A DNA stretch of 8,238 bases from Kiritimatiellales bacterium (GTDB lineage Bacteria > Verrucomicrobiota > Kiritimatiellia > Kiritimatiellales > Tichowtungiaceae): positions 1 through 8,238 of the forward strand of contig JAQUXG010000004.1 of the NCBI GenBank assembly GCA_028692515.1, read 5' to 3'. Positions within the stretch are counted from its first letter, which is position 1, and each line of letters opens with the position of its first letter. Made by a program: the position numbers and the translations under genes. The notes under the pieces are model-generated. The model ran no database searches and had not been told where the DNA came from. It worked only from the letters and a program-made list of their open reading frames with translations. Shown here one piece after another: positions 8,225-8,238 of the stretch.

Positions 8225-8238
8225 TTTTTTCCAAGCAT
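8225..8238. repeat. Truncated TTCCAA palindrome directly after the pilT stop
   Basis: TTTTTTCCAAGCAT runs to the window edge immediately after TGA 8222-8224. It is the reverse complement of the copy at 3100-3116 as far as it can be read (TTCCAAGCATTGGAA versus TTCCAATGCTTGGAA). In both places the element begins directly at a stop codon with a T-run. The right half lies outside the window. Confidence 0.5.

Overview
The window reads as an ordinary chromosomal segment of a free-living Gram-negative-type bacterium, most likely from the Planctomycetes-Verrucomicrobia-Chlamydiae group, with Kiritimatiellota or Lentisphaerota as my best guess. This placement is inferred from the lysine-rich tail on the primary sigma factor, the 'AWRL..D...RDGKKAVEL.ERA' type TPR tail on a PilT ATPase, the DUF3857/transglutaminase-like protein and several short palindromic intergenic repeat families. 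No rRNA, tRNA, CRISPR array or transposase is visible.

Layout, left to right. (1) 3-2342 (+): the 3' part of a large DUF3857/transglutaminase-fold protein. It appears to be a tandem duplication, and its catalytic cysteine is replaced. (2) 2343-2542: a 200-bp AT-rich intergenic region with two copies of a TTCCATACCTCTAGAGGTATGGAA palindrome. The first looks like a terminator; the second is a perfect 34-bp palindrome touching the ribosome binding site of the next gene. (3) 2543-3097 (+): a 184-aa regulator made of two ArsR-like winged helices. (4) 3098-3226: a convergent intergenic region holding three TTCCAATG palindromes at 42-43 bp spacing, with small GC-rich hairpins between them. (5) 3227-4561 (-): an ATP-cone plus uridine-kinase-like P-loop kinase with a TTG start. 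(6) 4559-4639: a TTCAACATTCAATG-type repeat cluster. (7) 4644-6578 (-): the primary sigma factor RpoD. (8) 6579-6769: a divergent promoter region. (9) 6770-8224 (+): a PilT-type retraction ATPase with a C-terminal TPR extension, followed directly by a truncated copy of the TTCCAA palindrome.

The genes do not form one pathway. rpoD and the kinase gene are co-directional and 82 bp apart, so they may be co-transcribed. pilT is divergent from rpoD. The ArsR-like gene stands alone and is probably autoregulated through its palindromes. I see no clear-cut new multi-gene system. The most interesting material is non-coding: a double-winged-helix regulator next to a perfect 34-bp palindrome, and a family of TTCCA/TGGAA palindromes placed directly after stop codons. 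Three unusual protein architectures (ATP-cone-kinase, PilT-TPR, duplicated Cys-less transglutaminase) are also worth a look.
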